A stretch of 40,374 nt of DNA from Paenibacillus sp. MZ04-78.2. GTDB taxonomy: Bacteria; Bacillota; Bacilli; Paenibacillales; NBRC-103111. Below, piece after piece: positions 24,092 to 33,172 of this stretch. The notes under the pieces were generated by a model. It did not search any database. It saw nothing but the letters and a program-made list of their open reading frames with translations, and was not told the origin of the DNA. The stretch covers positions 1 through 40,374 of the forward strand of contig NZ_JANAVJ010000044.1 of the NCBI RefSeq assembly GCF_024213375.1, in the 5' to 3' direction. The first letter of the stretch is position 1; the number at the start of each line of letters is the position of its first letter. A program made the translations under genes and the position numbers.

Positions 24092-25327
24092 CTAATTCAT
24101 GACATCCGTCATATATTTGCCTCTCCATCGGCCCAGCACCGGGCAAATGCCGATTCTGGCACTGCCAGGCTCTGTCTTTGCCAACCCCCAATGGAGCAAG
24201 AAGCTCGTAACCATCTCGGCCAGCTTGCCGACAGGCCCTGAGCGAAGCTCCTGCGCCCACTTCGACTTATGCTCTTCGCTAATTTCCAGCAGCAGATGCT
24301 CCAGCCCGCTTCGCTCCAGCCAGACGATGCCGTCCGTATCCAGGTACAAAGCCGCATCTCCGGCATCGAGGCGATCCCGGACAATGCCGCCAAGAAGCAG
24401 CGCGATATCCGATAAGCCCGACTGGGTCGGGAACAGCTCCTCCTCGCCGGTGAGTTCCGGGTAGAAGAAGAGCAACCCTTCCTTATAGCGCCTCCCGACA
24501 AAACCGAACATACGATCCATATTGTCGATAATCGTATGACGCTGCGTCCCTACATAATACCTATCCTCATCGCTCCAGTCGCAATCGGCGACAGCCGGCT
24601 CCAGCAGCAAGCGGCGATAGACGCGATGGCGGCGGCGAACCGATTCTCCCGCTTCCGTCTCGGGGTACAACATCGGATCGGACAGACTCTCCAACGTATC
24701 GTACGCGAACAACTCCCGCGGCAGCTGGCGCAGGATATAACGTGCATACGGGGAGCTTTCATACAAAATATTGTAGTTGTCCGCTCCCTCCTTGTAGCGA
24801 GCCGCCCAGCTGTCCTCCTCGCCGTCCAGCGACCGCAGCACGCCCAGTTCCTTCAGCTTTTTCAACGCCCGAGCAAGCGATAACCGATTTCGATATTCGG
24901 TCCAGTCGACCGCAATGTCATTCGCCTTCAACTGCTCCGTCATCTCGTCGATCAGATTGGTCAACAGAAACTGGTCATGCTCCGTCTTGCTTTCCAGGAA
25001 CCATAGCCCGTAAGTAAAAAACATATAGTCCCGCGGCTCGCCAAACTCGCGAAATCCCATCCAGCTCTGGGGAATAACCGGCGTCTTGTCCAGCTTGGCC
25101 ATTGTCCGCGTGACGATCAGCGGGAAGCCAGTAAAGTCGAGAAACCAGATGCGCAGCTCCTCCTGCATATCCTTGATCCAATAATACAGCTCGGGGTCCT
25201 TTTCCTTCTCAACCCAAGGCCGATTTAGCAGCGCGTGCGAGCAAGCATGCCGCTTCTCCCTTAATTGCTCTTCATTTGCAGAATCCGCCCGACGGCGTCT
25301 TCTGGTTGCAAATCCTCGATTTCTCAA
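24092..25327 (-). CDS. jetB: Wadjet type II JetB, MksE/KITE-like subunit (TIGR02678/DUF2398)
   Basis: A 411-residue subunit with tandem winged-helix character that binds the JetA kleisin and DNA in Wadjet complexes. The DUF2398-type start is visible (HALLNRPWVEKEKDPELYYWIKDMQEELRIWFLDFTGFPLIVTRTMAKL). The longest open frame begins at 25522, but that extension is arginine- and glycine-rich shadow sequence inside jetA. I place the start at TTG 25327, which overlaps the jetA stop (TTGA) and follows GAGGAGGAGG at good distance. Near the C-terminus LLLEISEEHKSKWAQELRSGPVGKLAEMVTSFLLHWGL fits a helical MksE-like end. Confidence 0.9.
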   Translation of the reverse strand: MRNRGFATRRRRRADSANEEQLREKRHACSHALLNRPWVEKEKDPELYYWIKDMQEELRIWFLDFTGFPLIVTRTMAKLDKTPVIPQSWMGFREFGEPRDYMFFTYGLWFLESKTEHDQFLLTNLIDEMTEQLKANDIAVDWTEYRNRLSLARALKKLKELGVLRSLDGEEDSWAARYKEGADNYNILYESSPYARYILRQLPRELFAYDTLESLSDPMLYPETEAGESVRRRHRVYRRLLLEPAVADCDWSDEDRYYVGTQRHTIIDNMDRMFGFVGRRYKEGLLFFYPELTGEEELFPTQSGLSDIALLLGGIVRDRLDAGDAALYLDTDGIVWLERSGLEHLLLEISEEHKSKWAQELRSGPVGKLAEMVTSFLLHWGLAKTEPGSARIGICPVLGRWRGKYMTDVMN

Positions 25328-26883
25328 CGGCCTCCTCCTCTCCGCGAAGCGGCTTCGCCGCGATCGACCCCCGTCCAGCTTACCCTGAGCTGATAATCCG
25401 GCATTTCCAGTTGGCCGTCTGTACATTGCAGAACTACCCGGTTGCGAACCCCGGGGTTTATCAGTTTGACCTCGATGCCTTCCGGAGTGCGGAAAGCATG
25501 TCCCCGCCCCGCCTGGAGACAACGTCCGATCCAGTACAGCAGCCGGAGACGGGTCGTTCCGTTGACAATGCCCAGTTCGCTCATCTTCACAACAGGCCGG
25601 TCCGTCAACCGCATCAACAGTTCCAGCTCTTCCTGCCGCTGCCTGAACAGCTTGAGCTTGGCTTCTTTTTTCTGCCGGTCATGGTTGACAATCTCGGTCG
25701 GCGCGTCATCCCGCTCCAGACGCTGCCGGCTTCTGGAACGAAGCGGCCGAACCGTAGGCTGCTCCTGCCACATCGATTGAGTGGTACTTTCGGTTGTCCG
25801 TTCATCCTGCCCTTGCAACTTGCGAGCCGGGAATAGGCCGAACACCGCTGCAGCTAACCGGTGCGCCTCTTCCGGCGTCTGACAGCGATAAAACCAGCGG
25901 GCCAGATAATCCAGCTCGCGGCGGCGGCTCAAGCCGGAGCGGCGGCGCTCCTGAATGCGCAACACGCTGCGAACCACGCGGGCAATCGTCTCCTTGGTCG
26001 ATATTTCCAGCAGCATCAATTCACTCTCGCCGTAAGCTTCCCCTACAAACCAGCGGTGCAAGCCGTCCCAGCTTTCCTGCATATCGGCGAGCAACTGTTC
26101 GCCCGTGAATTCCTCCTCCAACGTGGGTCGAGCCAGCTCCTCGGCAACAACCTTTTCCCAAAACTGCTGCAGCAATCCGGGCCTCATCTGCTGCAGCTGC
26201 GCTTCGATCCGATAAGCTTTGCGCTGCAGCGCTTGTACGAAGTTACGCAAATATTCCGTCAACGTCTCCTTGTAGGCCAGGAAAGCCTCCGTCGCCATCA
26301 ATTCCTCGGCTCTCGAAGTTTGCAGGCTGGCAATATAGTCGACGGAGGTTTTCTGCAAACGGGTAAAGGCAGCGATTAACTCGCTCCAGAGCTGGTGAGC
26401 CTCCGCAGCCGTCAACGTATCATCCGAACCTTCGCTTGTACCCAAGCGGATCTTATTCAGACACTCCGCAATCGTATCGAAGAGAGTGGGCTCCAGTGAA
26501 CCGCCGTATCCGCGAATTTTCTCCAATCCTTCCAGCATGCGTTCAATTTCGATGGAATAAGGGGTAAGGAAATATTGAAACTTTTTGCGCAGATACTCCT
26601 CCACCGTGGCCACCCGCCCGCCGTCATGCCTAGGAGAAAGATTCTTCCATTGAACGAGTTGTTCCAAGTCACTCTGACACATGTCAAGCGTATAGTTCTC
26701 CAGAAGGTTCCACTCTTGCACGCCCGCATATATCTCTTCCGGCTTCAACCAGTATCGCATTCGCTGGTATTCCTGATAAATATAACGCATAATAACCCGG
26801 TACCGCAGGGAATTGTGGTCGGCATTAACGTACTTTAATTCAGATATGTTTTGAAAAGTATGGGGGACTGGCTTTTTGGACAT
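25324..26883 (-). CDS. jetA: Wadjet type II JetA, MksF/kleisin-like subunit (TIGR02677/DUF2397)
   Basis: A 519-residue kleisin-type subunit that would bridge the JetC heads. The start is ATG 26883, seven bases after AAGGAG. The N-terminus (ISELKYVNADHNSLRYRVIMRYIYQEYQRMRYWLKPEEIY) is the recognisable DUF2397 opening, followed by a winged-helix-like part and a long helical middle; the C-terminal section ends in a beta/winged-helix part (LRLLYWIGRCLQAGRGHAFRTPEGIEVKLINPG). It lies 19 bp after the TIR-like gene and its stop overlaps the jetB start, so all five genes are probably one transcript. Type II rather than type I because its partners match TIGR02677-02680. Confidence 0.92.
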   Translation of the reverse strand: MSKKPVPHTFQNISELKYVNADHNSLRYRVIMRYIYQEYQRMRYWLKPEEIYAGVQEWNLLENYTLDMCQSDLEQLVQWKNLSPRHDGGRVATVEEYLRKKFQYFLTPYSIEIERMLEGLEKIRGYGGSLEPTLFDTIAECLNKIRLGTSEGSDDTLTAAEAHQLWSELIAAFTRLQKTSVDYIASLQTSRAEELMATEAFLAYKETLTEYLRNFVQALQRKAYRIEAQLQQMRPGLLQQFWEKVVAEELARPTLEEEFTGEQLLADMQESWDGLHRWFVGEAYGESELMLLEISTKETIARVVRSVLRIQERRRSGLSRRRELDYLARWFYRCQTPEEAHRLAAAVFGLFPARKLQGQDERTTESTTQSMWQEQPTVRPLRSRSRQRLERDDAPTEIVNHDRQKKEAKLKLFRQRQEELELLMRLTDRPVVKMSELGIVNGTTRLRLLYWIGRCLQAGRGHAFRTPEGIEVKLINPGVRNRVVLQCTDGQLEMPDYQLRVSWTGVDRGEAASRRGGGR

Positions 26884-26902
26884 GATTTATCTCTCCTTCG
26901 GC

Positions 26903-27346
26903 TTATACACCGGCTTCATTGCGAACGAGGGCCAGTCCGTTTAACCATTGGCGAAGCTGAATGCGCGCCTGATACGGTCGGTCCAGATTGCAAGTTATAA
27001 CGCCCCTTAGGTCTGTAGCTGCTTTTACGTTGCCGGACACAGCAATTACCGTACGCTCCGGACCGATTTGCCCGGCAAAAATGCCAAATTCAATAAATAC
27101 ATTGTCCCGTGGCTGATAAACCATATCGTTCCGATACCACACTTTATCGTCCTCTCCAAATACGAACAGTGCGCCGTCCACTGTCCTGCTAATTTTGATT
27201 AACTGCTCCAAAGTATATCCACCAAGCGGAAACAGACCCGGCTTATCCCAAGGGACCGGTTCTTCGCCTTCCGCCTCTATGATTCTCGCGAGCTCCATGA
27301 CCCTTTCTCCCGATTCCAGCGAGCCGCCGATAAAGATTTTCCGCAT
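26903..27346 (-). CDS. Stand-alone TIR-like (PF10137/CAP12-type) protein heading the Wadjet operon
   Basis: A 147-residue cytosolic protein resembling the TIR-like domain of CBASS Cap12 and Pycsar effectors. Visible: strand A RKIFIGGSLESGERVMELARIIE, the strand TVDGALFVFGEDD, the hallmark RDNVFIEFGIFAGQIGPERT with the candidate catalytic Glu86 in an E-x-G motif, and the closing TDLRGVITCNLD. Relatives hydrolyse NAD+ after sensing a nucleotide signal, or bind nucleotides. It has no partner sensor domain. GGGGGAAG precedes ATG 27346 and the stop is 19 bp before jetA, so it is probably the first gene of the Wadjet operon. I am not aware of such a protein as a described Wadjet part. Function in this context is inference. 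Confidence 0.88.
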   Translation of the reverse strand: MRKIFIGGSLESGERVMELARIIEAEGEEPVPWDKPGLFPLGGYTLEQLIKISRTVDGALFVFGEDDKVWYRNDMVYQPRDNVFIEFGIFAGQIGPERTVIAVSGNVKAATDLRGVITCNLDRPYQARIQLRQWLNGLALVRNEAGV

Positions 27347-27386
27347 CGCGCACTTCCCCCATTCTCCTAAATTGACAATTAAGAAA

Positions 27387-27415
27387 ATCGTACCCTATTT
27401 CTATTACATTGACCA
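27387..27415 (-). promoter_or_regulatory. Candidate promoter of the TIR-Wadjet operon with nearby palindrome
   Basis: Reading the minus strand, TGGTCA (27415-27410) and TACGAT (27392-27387) are separated by exactly 17 bp, a moderate sigma-A match about 41 bp before the TIR-like start. Just downstream, AATTG-A-CAATT (27370-27380) is a perfect short palindrome that could be an operator. Confidence 0.35.
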
Positions 27416-27518
27416 GTCCAAAGCTATTTTGCTATCATAATTTACATGATCAATAGCCGACTCCCGTTTGGATGCTTCTCCATTGGCATCCTTATAATAG
27501 AAGAAAGGGTGATAATAT

Positions 27519-27923
27519 ATGACTGAAACTTGCCCGCGTTGTGACTCCAAACAAACTGTAAAAGACGGCAAAAGGTACTCAAGAGTATGGGACTTCGCAC
27601 AAGAAACCTCAAAAAAGACCCCTATTATTCAACAACACTTCTGCCATCATTGCAAAAAGCACTTTAATAAGCCTATCGGAGTCCGGTTTCGCAGCCAAAA
27701 GTCGATGGAACTCCAACTTAAATTTTTTCAGCTTCACTTTATTGAAAAATCAAGTGCCCGCCAATGCGCTTCAATTCTTGGGATCGGTAAAGCTACCGCA
27801 CAACGCTGGAGAAAGCAGTGGCTGGCTGAATTAAAGGCGCTGGAATCATATCCGAACCCTCATTTAATCGTTATTTCGACATCTTTCAGCAAAACCGCCT
27901 CTCCTTCGCCGTCGAAAAACTAA
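27519..27923 (+). CDS. Zinc-ribbon/HTH protein, probable truncated transposase
   Basis: A 134-residue protein with two CxxC knuckles (CPRC at 5-8, CHHC at 42-45) forming a zinc ribbon, followed by a helix-turn-helix (EKSSARQCASILGIGKATAQRWRKQW). This InsA/IS1-like arrangement is the N-terminal half of several insertion-sequence transposases; no DDE catalytic domain follows and the last 30 residues (SFSKTASPSPSKN) look like out-of-frame sequence. It is probably a decayed IS element end rather than a functional regulator, although a stand-alone DNA-binding protein is possible. A TATAAT lies at 27493-27498. It marks the boundary between the Wadjet operon and the ahp genes, and may reflect transfer of the defence island. 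Confidence 0.6.
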   Translation: MTETCPRCDSKQTVKDGKRYSRVWDFAQETSKKTPIIQQHFCHHCKKHFNKPIGVRFRSQKSMELQLKFFQLHFIEKSSARQCASILGIGKATAQRWRKQWLAELKALESYPNPHLIVISTSFSKTASPSPSKN

Positions 27924-28101
27924 ATTTTTAGTAAAAAAGTGAAAAAGATGCTTATCATGCTCTTTATGATATAGAATATTTTGTGGGGACATCCCCTTGT
28001 CTGAGGAGAACGTTCCCTTTTTTAACTTCCTCGACGATTTCTTCAGGCGATTGCCTGTTCGTTCCTTTCCTCTCATCATATCCGAATCTATACGCAAAAA
28101 A

Positions 28102-28118
28102 GCCCCTAAAATAGGGGC
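28102..28118 (-). terminator. Terminator of the ahpCF operon
   Basis: GCCCCTA-AAA-TAGGGGC forms a perfect 7-bp stem, followed on the minus strand by a run of six T (28101-28096), 25 bp after the ahpF stop. Confidence 0.85.
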
Positions 28119-28142
28119 CTTTCTGGGTATACGCAAAATGTA

Positions 28143-29672
28143 TTAATTTCGAATGAGATAATCGAATGCGCCTAAGGCTGCATTTGCACCTGATCCCATG
28201 GAAATAATAATCTGCTTGTAGGGACTATTGGTGCAATCGCCTGCAGCAAACACACCGGGGACATTCGTAGCACCATGACGGTCTACGGCAATCTCGCCGA
28301 AGCGCGTGCGTTCAACCGTGTCGGCTAACCAATCCGTATTAGGAACAAGTCCGATCTGAACAAACACGCCCTGCAATTCGACATGATGCTCCGCTCCCGA
28401 ATCACGATCGATGTAGGATATCCCGTTGACTTTGTCCGTGCCGGTAATCTCTTTCGTTTGAACGTTCTTGAAGACCGTCACGTTCGGGAGACTGTAAAGC
28501 CGCTTTTGCAGGACAGCATCGGCTTTCAGCTCGGGCATGAACTCCAGCACCGTCACGTGCTTCACGATGCCTGCAAGATCAATCGCCGCCTCGATGCCGG
28601 AATTGCCGCCGCCGATCACGGCTACGTGTTTCCCTGTAAACAAGGGACCGTCACAGTGAGGGCAGTAGGCTACGCCTTTGTTCTTGAATTCCGCTTCGCC
28701 GGGAACGCCAACATTACGCCAACGCGCACCGGTGGAGACAATAACGGTCTTGCTTCGTAACACAGCCCCGTTTTCAAGCTCGACTTCGACGAGGTCTTTC
28801 TTTTCCAAGCGCTTGGCGCGCTGGAGCTTCATCACGTCAATGCCGTATTCTTTGACATGCTCCTCAAGGCTTGCCACGAGCTTGGGGCCTTCGGTATATT
28901 TGACGCTGATGAAGTTTTCGATGCCCAGAGTATCCATGACCTGACCGCCGAAGCGTTCGGCGACAATCCCGGTACGAATGCCTTTGCGTGCCGCATAGAT
29001 CGCGGCGCTGGCGCCGGCGGGGCCTCCCCCGACGACAAGTACGTCGTACGGCTCCTTGTTCGCAAATTCAGATGCGTCGGGAGCCGTCCCCAGCTTGGCG
29101 AGAATCTCTTCAATCGACATTCGACCGCCGCCGAAGAATTCGCCATTGAGGTACACGGAAGGCACGGCCATGACGTTTTTGCTCTCGACCTCAGCTTTGT
29201 ATGCCGCACCGTCGATCATCGTATGCGAGATGCCAGGGTTCAGGACGCTCATGACGTTCAGCGCCTGTACGACGTCGGGACAATTGTGACAGCTCAAGCT
29301 AACGTAGGTCTCGAAGCGATATTCGCCGCGGATGTTCTTGATCTGATCGATGAGATGCTGTTCCACCTTGGGTGGCCTTCCGCTTGCTTGCAGCAGTGCA
29401 AGCACCAAGGAAGTGAACTCATGTCCTAAAGGAATACCGGCAAAAACAACTCCCGTATCTATCCCCGCACGGTTCACACCGAAACTCGGCGTTCGGGACA
29501 ATTCGGTTCTCTCCACCGTGATTTTGGAGGAAAAGCTGGCGATTTCATCCACCAGCTCCAGCATTTCATGCGATACGGCATCGGACCCTGCACTCACTTG
29601 AATCTGCACATCGCCTTCCATGAGCTGCAGGTATTGACTTAGTTGTGCTCTAATATCTGCGTCCAGTGCCAT
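28143..29672 (-). CDS. ahpF: Alkyl hydroperoxide reductase subunit F (NADH-dependent flavoprotein)
   Basis: A 509-residue flavoenzyme that uses NADH to reduce AhpC through two disulfide centres. N-terminal tandem thioredoxin-like domain (1-200) with CHNC at 128-131; FAD-binding GGGPAG at 215-220; second redox pair CPHC at 337-340 ([13 protein letters not shown]); NADH-binding [10 protein letters not shown] soon after; FAD-contact [27 protein letters not shown] near the end. Length and motifs match canonical AhpF. It lies 13 bp downstream of ahpC on the same strand, and a terminator follows. Confidence 0.97.
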   Translation of the reverse strand: MALDADIRAQLSQYLQLMEGDVQIQVSAGSDAVSHEMLELVDEIASFSSKITVERTELSRTPSFGVNRAGIDTGVVFAGIPLGHEFTSLVLALLQASGRPPKVEQHLIDQIKNIRGEYRFETYVSLSCHNCPDVVQALNVMSVLNPGISHTMIDGAAYKAEVESKNVMAVPSVYLNGEFFGGGRMSIEEILAKLGTAPDASEFANKEPYDVLVVGGGPAGASAAIYAARKGIRTGIVAERFGGQVMDTLGIENFISVKYTEGPKLVASLEEHVKEYGIDVMKLQRAKRLEKKDLVEVELENGAVLRSKTVIVSTGARWRNVGVPGEAEFKNKGVAYCPHCDGPLFTGKHVAVIGGGNSGIEAAIDLAGIVKHVTVLEFMPELKADAVLQKRLYSLPNVTVFKNVQTKEITGTDKVNGISYIDRDSGAEHHVELQGVFVQIGLVPNTDWLADTVERTRFGEIAVDRHGATNVPGVFAAGDCTNSPYKQIIISMGSGANAALGAFDYLIRN

Positions 29673-29685
29673 AAGTTTTCACTCC

Positions 29686-30249
29686 TTAGATCTTTCCGAC
29701 AAGATCGAGGCTCGGCTTCAGCGTTGCGGAACCTTCTTGCCACTTCGCAGGGCACACTTCGCCCGGATTGTTCCGAACATATTGGGCAGCTTTGATCTTG
29801 TTCACCAGAATGCTTGCATCGCGGCCGATGCCGCCTGCATTGATCTCAACAGCTTGAATCACGCCGTCCGGATCGATAATGAACGTACCACGATCCGCCA
29901 GACCGTCGGCTTCGATCAATACGTCGAAATTGCGGGAGATCGTATGCGAAGGATCGCCGATCATGATATACGTGATTTTGCCGATCGTCTCGGAGCTGTC
30001 GTGCCATGCTTTATGCGTAAAGTGAGTATCCGTAGAAACGGAATATACTTCAACGCCGAGGCCTTTCAACGTTTCATATTGGTTTTGCAGATCCTCAAGC
30101 TCCGTCGGGCATACGAACGTGAAGTCCGCCGGGTAGAAGCAAACGACGCTCCATTTCCCTTTGAAGTCAGCTTCCGTAACATCGATAAACTTGCCGTTGT
30201 GATAAGCCGATGCTTTGAATGGTTTTACTTCTGTTCCGATAAGAGACAT
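29686..30249 (-). CDS. ahpC: Alkyl hydroperoxide reductase subunit C (typical 2-Cys peroxiredoxin)
   Basis: A 187-residue peroxiredoxin that reduces hydrogen and organic peroxides. The peroxidatic Cys47 lies in [15 protein letters not shown] and the resolving Cys166 in [11 protein letters not shown], as in canonical AhpC. The start at ATG 30249 has AAGGAGG upstream. ahpF follows 13 bp downstream and recycles it. In relatives the operon is controlled by PerR; the upstream region contains TTATTATTATAC, a partial PerR-box-like sequence that I would not call a proven site. Confidence 0.97.
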   Translation of the reverse strand: MSLIGTEVKPFKASAYHNGKFIDVTEADFKGKWSVVCFYPADFTFVCPTELEDLQNQYETLKGLGVEVYSVSTDTHFTHKAWHDSSETIGKITYIMIGDPSHTISRNFDVLIEADGLADRGTFIIDPDGVIQAVEINAGGIGRDASILVNKIKAAQYVRNNPGEVCPAKWQEGSATLKPSLDLVGKI

Positions 30250-30571
30250 ACTGATTTTCCTCCTTAGATATGGGGTTTAGATTTTGCATATGTATAATAA
30301 TAAGGCAGACTGGCGTTTGGATCATGAAGCTATGATGAGGATATTATGAAGGTATGATGAAGATGGTGGAGCTAGTCCAAATTCCTTTGGTAATGTCACC
30401 CAGTCCAACCCAAGCGTAGCACTTTTTTAAACCCGCTGCAAGTTTTCCCGCAATAACCTGCCGTTATTCATGGCAATTCAGTTACGAAAAGATTGCAGGC
30501 AAAGCAAGAGGCCTTATCCCATGGAAATCAGGACGAAGGCCGCTTAATTCATTTTTATTTTTGTGTGCCGT
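30250..30571. other. Intergenic region upstream of ahpC and downstream of mqo
   Basis: It contains the ahpC ribosome binding site, an AT-rich block (30284-30303) that is probably the ahpC promoter and possibly a degenerate PerR box, and the mqo terminator hairpin near 30510-30541. No open frame with a ribosome binding site is seen. Confidence 0.5.
30510..30541 (-). terminator. Probable mqo terminator
   Basis: GGCCTT (30510-30515) pairs with AAGGCC (30536-30541), extended by partial pairing inside, about 31 bp after the mqo stop. The T run on the minus strand is weak. Confidence 0.5.
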
Positions 30572-32071
30572 CTACATGGCAGGTTGCAGTTCTTTGCTTA
30601 GACCAAGCGTCCGCGCGGTCGAAGTATGAATTTCCTGGATCAGCTCCGGGTTTTTCAATAACGACTCGCCATAAGAAGGGATCATTTCTTTAAATTTCGG
30701 CTCCCACGCTTTTAATTGCTGCGGAAAGCATTTTTTTATTAACTCAAGCATCACGGAAACGGCGGTCGAAGCTCCCGGAGAAGCGCCGAGCAATGCGGCG
30801 ATCGAGCCATCGGCGGCACTAATGACTTCCGTACCGAATTGAAGCGTTCCTTTGCCGGCAGCCGTATCCTTGATCACTTGCACACGCTGGCCCGCTACCA
30901 CGATATCCCAATCCTCGTTTTTGGCGTTCGGGATAAACTCGCGCAGCTCTTCCATACGCTGTTCTTTCGATAACATCACTTGCTGGATCAGGTATTTTGT
31001 CAATGGGACGTTTTTGGCGCCCGCCGCCAACATCGTTAAGACGTTATTCGGTTTTACGGAACCTAACAAATCAAACATGGAACCGGTTTTTAAAAATTTG
31101 GGCGAGAAGCCGGCAAACGGTCCAAAGAGCAGCGATTTTTTGTTGTCGATAAATCTTGTGTCCAGATGCGGAACCGACATGGGAGGAGCGCCGACTTTAG
31201 CTTTACCGTATACTTTGGCATGATGCTGCTCGACAACATCCTGATTATTACACACCATAAATAGTCCGCTTACCGGGAATCCACCAATATTATTTCCTTC
31301 GGGAATACCGGATTTTTGCAATAAAGGCAGGCTTCCTCCGCCACCGCCGATAAAGACGAATTTTGCCGTATGGTGTTCGACTGTACCGTTATCGACATTC
31401 CGCACTTTCAATTCCCACGAGCCGTCGCTAGCACGTTTAATATCATCCACACTATGCTTGAATCTGATATCGACATTCTTATTCTTTAAGTGGTCAAACA
31501 ACATACGCGTTAAAGCGCCAAAGTTGACATCCGTTCCGGATTCGATTCTCGTGGCCGCCATAGGTCCATTTAAGGTCCGGCCTTTCATAATCAGCGGAAT
31601 CCATTCCATCAGTTTTTCCGGGTCATCGGAAAATTCCATCCCTTCAAACAAAGGATTGTCACACAGCGCTTCAAAACGTTTTTTTAGAAACGCTACATTT
31701 TGCTCCCCTTCTACCAAGCTCAAATGAGGCAATGGCATGATAAAGTCCTGCGGATTACGTATCAGATTGTTGTTGACAAGATAAGACCAAAACTGTCTTG
31801 AAACCTGATACTCTTCATTAATTTTTATAGCTTTGCTAATATCTATGGACCCGTCCGGTTTTTCGACGGTGTAGTTCAGCTCGCACAGTGCAGCATGCCC
31901 CGTTCCCGCATTATTCCATTCGTTAGAGCTTTCCTCTCCTGCGGTTGCGAGCTTCTCAAAGACTGTAATTTTCCAGTCCGGTACCAATTCCTTCAGCAGC
32001 GTTCCCAGAGTCGCACTCATGATTCCGGCACCAATTAAGATAACGTCTGTTGTGGTTTGTCTGTTACTCAT
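30572..32071 (-). CDS. mqo: Malate:quinone oxidoreductase
   Basis: A 499-residue FAD-dependent, membrane-associated enzyme that oxidises malate to oxaloacetate and passes electrons to quinone. The FAD-binding site is [18 protein letters not shown] (9-26). The family stretch [23 protein letters not shown] is visible, and there is a typical C-terminal half ([42 protein letters not shown]). Length is normal for Mqo. AAGGACGG precedes ATG 32071. It is monocistronic, with a hairpin in the leader region and a terminator downstream. Confidence 0.97.
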   Translation of the reverse strand: MSNRQTTTDVILIGAGIMSATLGTLLKELVPDWKITVFEKLATAGEESSNEWNNAGTGHAALCELNYTVEKPDGSIDISKAIKINEEYQVSRQFWSYLVNNNLIRNPQDFIMPLPHLSLVEGEQNVAFLKKRFEALCDNPLFEGMEFSDDPEKLMEWIPLIMKGRTLNGPMAATRIESGTDVNFGALTRMLFDHLKNKNVDIRFKHSVDDIKRASDGSWELKVRNVDNGTVEHHTAKFVFIGGGGGSLPLLQKSGIPEGNNIGGFPVSGLFMVCNNQDVVEQHHAKVYGKAKVGAPPMSVPHLDTRFIDNKKSLLFGPFAGFSPKFLKTGSMFDLLGSVKPNNVLTMLAAGAKNVPLTKYLIQQVMLSKEQRMEELREFIPNAKNEDWDIVVAGQRVQVIKDTAAGKGTLQFGTEVISAADGSIAALLGASPGASTAVSVMLELIKKCFPQQLKAWEPKFKEMIPSYGESLLKNPELIQEIHTSTARTLGLSKELQPAM

Positions 32072-32143
32072 TTTTACCGTCCTTACGCGCTATTATTTGA
32101 AGAAAAGTTGTGGGCTCTCTTGCTTTGAGCTCCATAGCAAGTC

Positions 32144-32169
32144 AGGGTGCGACCTGCTAGTCACACCCT
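32144..32169. promoter_or_regulatory. Stem-loop upstream of mqo
   Basis: AGGGTG-c-GAC pairs with GTC-a-CACCCT around a 6-base loop, 73 bp upstream of the mqo start. It could be an operator or a transcript hairpin that regulates mqo. Confidence 0.4.
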
Positions 32170-32322
32170 TCGTCGGGATCAATATTAACTTGTCAGTCTT
32201 AAATCTAGATTCATATATCTACTATTATATGATAGTTGTCTGCTATTTAAAAGCCGGAAAATTTCAGTGATTGCAGTTAAGAAGTGAGAAATCCCCCATG
32301 AAACCCTAATACACAAAAAAAC

Positions 32323-32360
32323 AAGGCCTTGACCCCGCCGCTTACTGGGGTTGTGGCTTT
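32323..32360. terminator. Terminator after the TMEM175-type gene
   Basis: AAGGCC-ttg-ACCCC pairs with GGGGT-tgt-GGCTTT, preceded by a run of A (a T run on the minus strand) about 45 bp after the gene's stop. Confidence 0.7.
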
Positions 32361-32405
32361 GGTTTGGTTTTGTCTGAAAAGCTTGCCGTCCCTTAGAGCT
32401 ATTTC

Positions 32406-32984
32406 TTAGCGGTCTTTCAGAGCTTGCTCGATTCGCTTATCCGGCACGAACCAGATGACGGCAACGAGTACGAAAAAGAAGCAGGAGATCCAAGGACTGA
32501 CATAGGCGGTCAAGACCGCGATCAAGTAGAGAAAAGGCGATAATTTCACCTTCCAGTCTCTGCCCATCGCTACGACGAAGGAGGAATCGCCGGAATGCTG
32601 TTTAATAATCGCGCGCTGAAGCATCCGGTACGAGAACGCAGATAGCAGTAGAATAATGCCGTACAGCGCCGTTGGAGTAGGTGCGAAATGGCTTTCCCCC
32701 ATCCAAGCTGTCGTGAACGGTACAAGGGATAGCCAGAAGAGAAGCAGCAAGTTCAGCCACATCAACCGCCCGTGCACCGTTCGAACCATGTGCAGCAGAT
32801 GATGATGATTGTTCCAGTAAATGCCGATATATACGAAACTGAAGATGTAGCTAACAATTTTCGGGCCAAGTTCGATTAGCGCATACCAGTCATAGCCTTT
32901 CGGCACTTTAAATTCCAGCACCATGATCGTAATGATAATCGCCAGCACGCCATCGCTGAACGCTTCCATCCGATTTGCTTTCAT
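32406..32984 (-). CDS. TMEM175-family (DUF1211) potassium-channel-like membrane protein
   Basis: A 192-residue integral membrane protein. The family hallmark RMEAFSDGVLAIIITIMVLEFKVP is at 5-28 with FSDGV at 9-13, which lines the pore helix in bacterial TMEM175 channels. Further hydrophobic helices follow (six in total by eye), including FVYIGIYWNNHHHLLH and WLNLLLLFWLSLVPFTTAW. Relatives conduct K+ without a canonical TVGYG filter. It is divergent from a TetR gene, and the 122-bp region between them may carry shared regulation. Confidence 0.9.
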   Translation of the reverse strand: MKANRMEAFSDGVLAIIITIMVLEFKVPKGYDWYALIELGPKIVSYIFSFVYIGIYWNNHHHLLHMVRTVHGRLMWLNLLLLFWLSLVPFTTAWMGESHFAPTPTALYGIILLLSAFSYRMLQRAIIKQHSGDSSFVVAMGRDWKVKLSPFLYLIAVLTAYVSPWISCFFFVLVAVIWFVPDKRIEQALKDR

Positions 32985-33106
32985 CGTGTCTCACCTTTTC
33001 TCGCTTCTCGCGCTCTTTTAGCCTTTTCGACACCAGTAACTTTGCATAACCCCCTTCATCTTGTCAAGCTAAACTTTCACACTTTCAATCCGCTCCAAGC
33101 TTATAT

Positions 33107-33135
33107 TTGACAGGTCAGTACAAAATTATTACTAT
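33107..33135 (+). promoter_or_regulatory. Promoter and candidate operator of the tetR-MFS pair
   Basis: A perfect -35 TTGACA (33107-33112) and TACTAT (33130-33135) with exactly 17 bp between. TGAC-AG-GTCA (33108-33117) overlaps the -35, a likely binding site for the repressor encoded just downstream. The promoter lies inside the longest open frame, supporting the downstream GTG start. Confidence 0.6.
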
Positions 33136-33172
33136 GGTTTTATTAGAGCGTGCAGGAAGGGAGTTGAATAAG

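Larger units (their letters stand above)
32072..32405. other. Intergenic region between mqo and the TMEM175-type gene
   Basis: A 334-bp gap holding the mqo upstream leader (with a stem at 32144-32169) and the terminator of the downstream minus-strand gene at 32323-32360. A short plus-strand frame exists but has no ribosome binding site. Confidence 0.6.

Noticed and set aside
25328..25522. N-terminal extension of jetB within jetA
   Set aside because: Composition is Arg/Gly-rich shadow sequence, and a well-placed TTG with a strong ribosome binding site exists at 25327.
18287..27346. MukBEF/MksBEF chromosome-segregation operon
   Set aside because: JetD with a Toprim motif and the TIGR02677-02680 sequence signatures point to Wadjet type II rather than a housekeeping condensin.
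30284..30303. PerR box upstream of ahpC
   Set aside because: Only one half resembles the consensus (ATTATA); the other half matches poorly, so it is not listed as a site.
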